From assembly GCA_051657715.1 (NCBI GenBank), contig JBOFLF010000016.1:1-33048 (forward strand): DNA of 33,048 bases, given 5' to 3'. Origin of the DNA: JBOFBH01 sp051657715. GTDB taxonomy: Bacteria; Actinomycetota; Actinomycetes; Actinomycetales; Angustibacteraceae. The position numbers were made by a program, and so were the translations under genes. Shown one piece after another: positions 31,337 to 33,048 of this stretch; the first letter of the stretch is position 1; every line of letters begins with the position of its first letter. The notes beneath the pieces are model-generated. The model was not told where the DNA came from. It made no database searches and saw only the letters and a program-made list of their open reading frames with translations.

Positions 31337-33048
31337 ATGGGACGGCATGGGGACCGGCTGATCACGAAGGTGCTGATCGCCAACCGGGGGGAGATCGCCG
31401 TCCGGGTGGCTCGGGCCTGCGCCGACGCGGGCATCGCCTCGGTGGCCGTCTACGCGGACCCGGACCGGGACGCCGTCCATGTGCGTGCCGCGGACGAGGC
31501 GTACGCGCTCGGCGGCAGCACGCCGGCCGACTCCTACCTGGTGCAGGAGAAGCTGATCGACGTCGCACGGCGGGCTGGCGCGGACGCGGTGCACCCCGGC
31601 TACGGGTTCCTGTCGGAGAACGCGCAGTTCGCCCAGGCGGTGCTGGACGCCGGCCTGGTGTGGATCGGGCCGCCGCCGGCCGCGATCGACGCCCTTGGTG
31701 ACAAGGTGAAGGCCCGGCATATCGCCGAGCAGGTCGGCGCTCCGCAGGTGGCCGGCACCCCGAACCCGGTGGGCGGCGCCGAAGAGGTCGAAGCGTTCGC
31801 TGACCAGCACGGGCTGCCGGTGGCGATCAAGGCGGCGTACGGCGGCGGCGGGCGGGGGATGAAGGTGGCCCGCGAGCGCGCCGAGATCGCGCAGCTGTAC
31901 GAGTCCGCGGTACGCGAGGCGGTGGCCGCGTTCGGTCGCGGCGAGTGCTTCGTCGAGCGGTACCTGGATCGTCCCCGGCACGTGGAAACCCAGTGCCTGG
32001 CCGATGTGCACGGGAACGTGGTCGTGGTGTCCACCCGGGACTGCTCGTTGCAGCGCCGGCACCAGAAGCTGGTCGAGGAGGCGCCGGCGCCGTTCCTCAG
32101 CGAGGAGCAAACCACCCAGCTGTACGCGGCGTCGAAGGCGATCCTGCGCGAGGCCGGATATGTCGGCGCCGGCACCGTGGAGTTCTTGGTCGGGCAGGAC
32201 GGCGCCATCTCGTTCCTCGAGGTGAACACCCGGCTGCAGGTGGAGCATCCAGTCAGCGAGGAGGTGACCGGGCTGGACCTGGTGCGCGAGCAGCTGCGAA
32301 TCGCGGCCGGTGAGCCGCTCGGGTACGACGACCCGGCGATCCGGGGGCACTCGATCGAGTTCCGGATCAACGGCGAGGACGCCGGCCGGGGCTTCCTGCC
32401 GGCACCCGGAGCGGTGAGCCGGTACCTGCCGTCGTCCGGGCCAGGCGTCCGGGTGGACTCCGGGGTGGTGGCCGGCGACGAGATCAGCGGTGCGTTTGAC
32501 TCGATGCTGGCGAAGCTGATCGTCACCGGGGCGACCCGGCAGCAGGCACTGGAGCGGTCCCGGCGGGCGTTGGCCGAGTTCGTCGTCGAGGGGATGGCCA
32601 CGGTGCTGCCGTTCCACCGGGCGGTGGTGCGGGACGAGGCGTTCGCGCCGTCCGACCCTGATCAGCCGTTCGCTGTGCACACCCGCTGGATCGAGACCGA
32701 GTTCGTCAACGCCGTGGAGCCGTTCGACGGTGCCACCTCAGCAGCCAGCGCGACCGACCAGGCAGCAGCCCGTGAGCCGATCGTCGTCGAGGTCGACGGC
32801 AAGCGGCTGGAGGTGGTGTTGCCGGCCGGCTTTGGCACGACCACGCCAGCCCGCGCCCAGGCCCCACGCCGTCGCGGCCGATCGGCTGCGACAGCTCCCG
32901 CCAGTTCGGACGCGGTCACCGCACCCATGCAGGGCACGATCGTGAAGGTCGCCGTGGCGGAGGGCCAGCAGGTGCAAGCCGACGACCTGCTGGTCGTCCT
33001 GGAGGCGATGAAGATGGAGCAGCCGATCACCGCACCGAAAGCAGGCGT
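31337..33048 (+). CDS. accA3: AccA3-type biotin carboxylase / biotin carrier (alpha) subunit, 3' end cut
   Basis: The reading frame is open from ATG 31337 to the window end (about 570 residues). The biotin-carboxylase domain starts ITKVLIANRGEIAVRVARAC and shows HPGYGFLSENAQF, the Gly-rich ATP loop YGGGGRGMKVA, ERYLDRPRHVETQ, STRDCSLQRRHQKLVEEAPAP and the catalytic EVNTRLQVEHPVSE. The biotin-carrier domain at the end has PMQGTIVKV and the biotinylation site EAMKMEQP; the Lys of MKM should be modified by BirA. It carboxylates biotin for AccD5/AccE and perhaps for the other carboxyltransferase. Here it is about 15 kb from maf, with the accessory block in between. Confidence 0.95.
   Translation, partial: MGRHGDRLITKVLIANRGEIAVRVARACADAGIASVAVYADPDRDAVHVRAADEAYALGGSTPADSYLVQEKLIDVARRAGADAVHPGYGFLSENAQFAQAVLDAGLVWIGPPPAAIDALGDKVKARHIAEQVGAPQVAGTPNPVGGAEEVEAFADQHGLPVAIKAAYGGGGRGMKVARERAEIAQLYESAVREAVAAFGRGECFVERYLDRPRHVETQCLADVHGNVVVVSTRDCSLQRRHQKLVEEAPAPFLSEEQTTQLYAASKAILREAGYVGAGTVEFLVGQDGAISFLEVNTRLQVEHPVSEEVTGLDLVREQLRIAAGEPLGYDDPAIRGHSIEFRINGEDAGRGFLPAPGAVSRYLPSSGPGVRVDSGVVAGDEISGAFDSMLAKLIVTGATRQQALERSRRALAEFVVEGMATVLPFHRAVVRDEAFAPSDPDQPFAVHTRWIETEFVNAVEPFDGATSAASATDQAAAREPIVVEVDGKRLEVVLPAGFGTTTPARAQAPRRRGRSAATAPASSDAVTAPMQGTIVKVAVAEGQQVQADDLLVVLEAMKMEQPITAPKAG

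Overview
The window is chromosomal DNA from a high-G+C Gram-positive bacterium (Actinomycetota). Evidence: strong G/C bias at third codon positions, frequent GTG starts, many genes joined by 4-base GTGA/ATGA overlaps, and several genes whose TANNNT -10 hexamer lies only 6-8 bases before the start codon (predicted leaderless mRNAs). The gene order purE-purK / gtrA-like / PH-domain protein / birA / accD5-accE / maf / ... / accA3 is, from memory, the order around Rv3275c-Rv3285 of Mycobacterium tuberculosis. I cannot name the genus.

Layout. (1) 1-2204, minus strand: a partial unknown gene at the left edge, a frameshifted RecF/SMC-like AAA ATPase, and a VapBC toxin-antitoxin pair (AbrB-type antitoxin). 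(2) 2212-4932: purE and purK (AIR to CAIR in purine synthesis) diverge from a GtrA-like membrane protein. (3) 4908-9570, minus strand: birA, a PH-domain membrane protein, an enoyl-CoA hydratase with a Glu-Pro repeat, and an OmpR-type response regulator with its sensor kinase. (4) 9645-15101: accD5-accE (acyl-CoA carboxylase beta and epsilon), katG, a PIN/NYN-like protein and a VOC-family protein. (5) 15171-19473: maf, then the iron importer operon efeU-efeO-efeB, with a DtxR/IdeR-like iron box on the efeU promoter. (6) 19539-22476: a second, near-consensus iron box precedes a PepSY-type membrane protein, two small membrane proteins and a second vapBC pair; all four junctions are GTGA overlaps. 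(7) 22534-25870: an acyl-CoA dehydrogenase and a carboxyltransferase diverge from a MerR-type regulator across a perfect 22-base palindrome. (8) About 25.88-31.1 kb: a stretch of visibly lower G+C with a secreted chymotrypsin-fold protease carrying three copies of a cysteine repeat, a third vapBC pair, and a Type II restriction-modification pair (NotI-family endonuclease and a cytosine-5 methyltransferase). (9) 31337 to the right edge: accA3, the biotin carboxylase/biotin carrier subunit, cut by the window end.

How it fits together. BirA biotinylates AccA3, which works with AccD5/AccE to carboxylate acyl-CoAs; all are in one neighbourhood, but maf and accA3 are about 15 kb apart here. The material between them (iron uptake, acyl-CoA catabolism, toxin-antitoxin, protease, R-M) looks like accumulated accessory DNA. 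The clearest candidates for something new are the iron-box operon that runs into vapBC, the repeat domain of the protease, and the low-G+C R-M/toxin-antitoxin/protease block. Two genes (ATPase, protease) appear frameshifted; sequencing error and real decay cannot be told apart from sequence alone.
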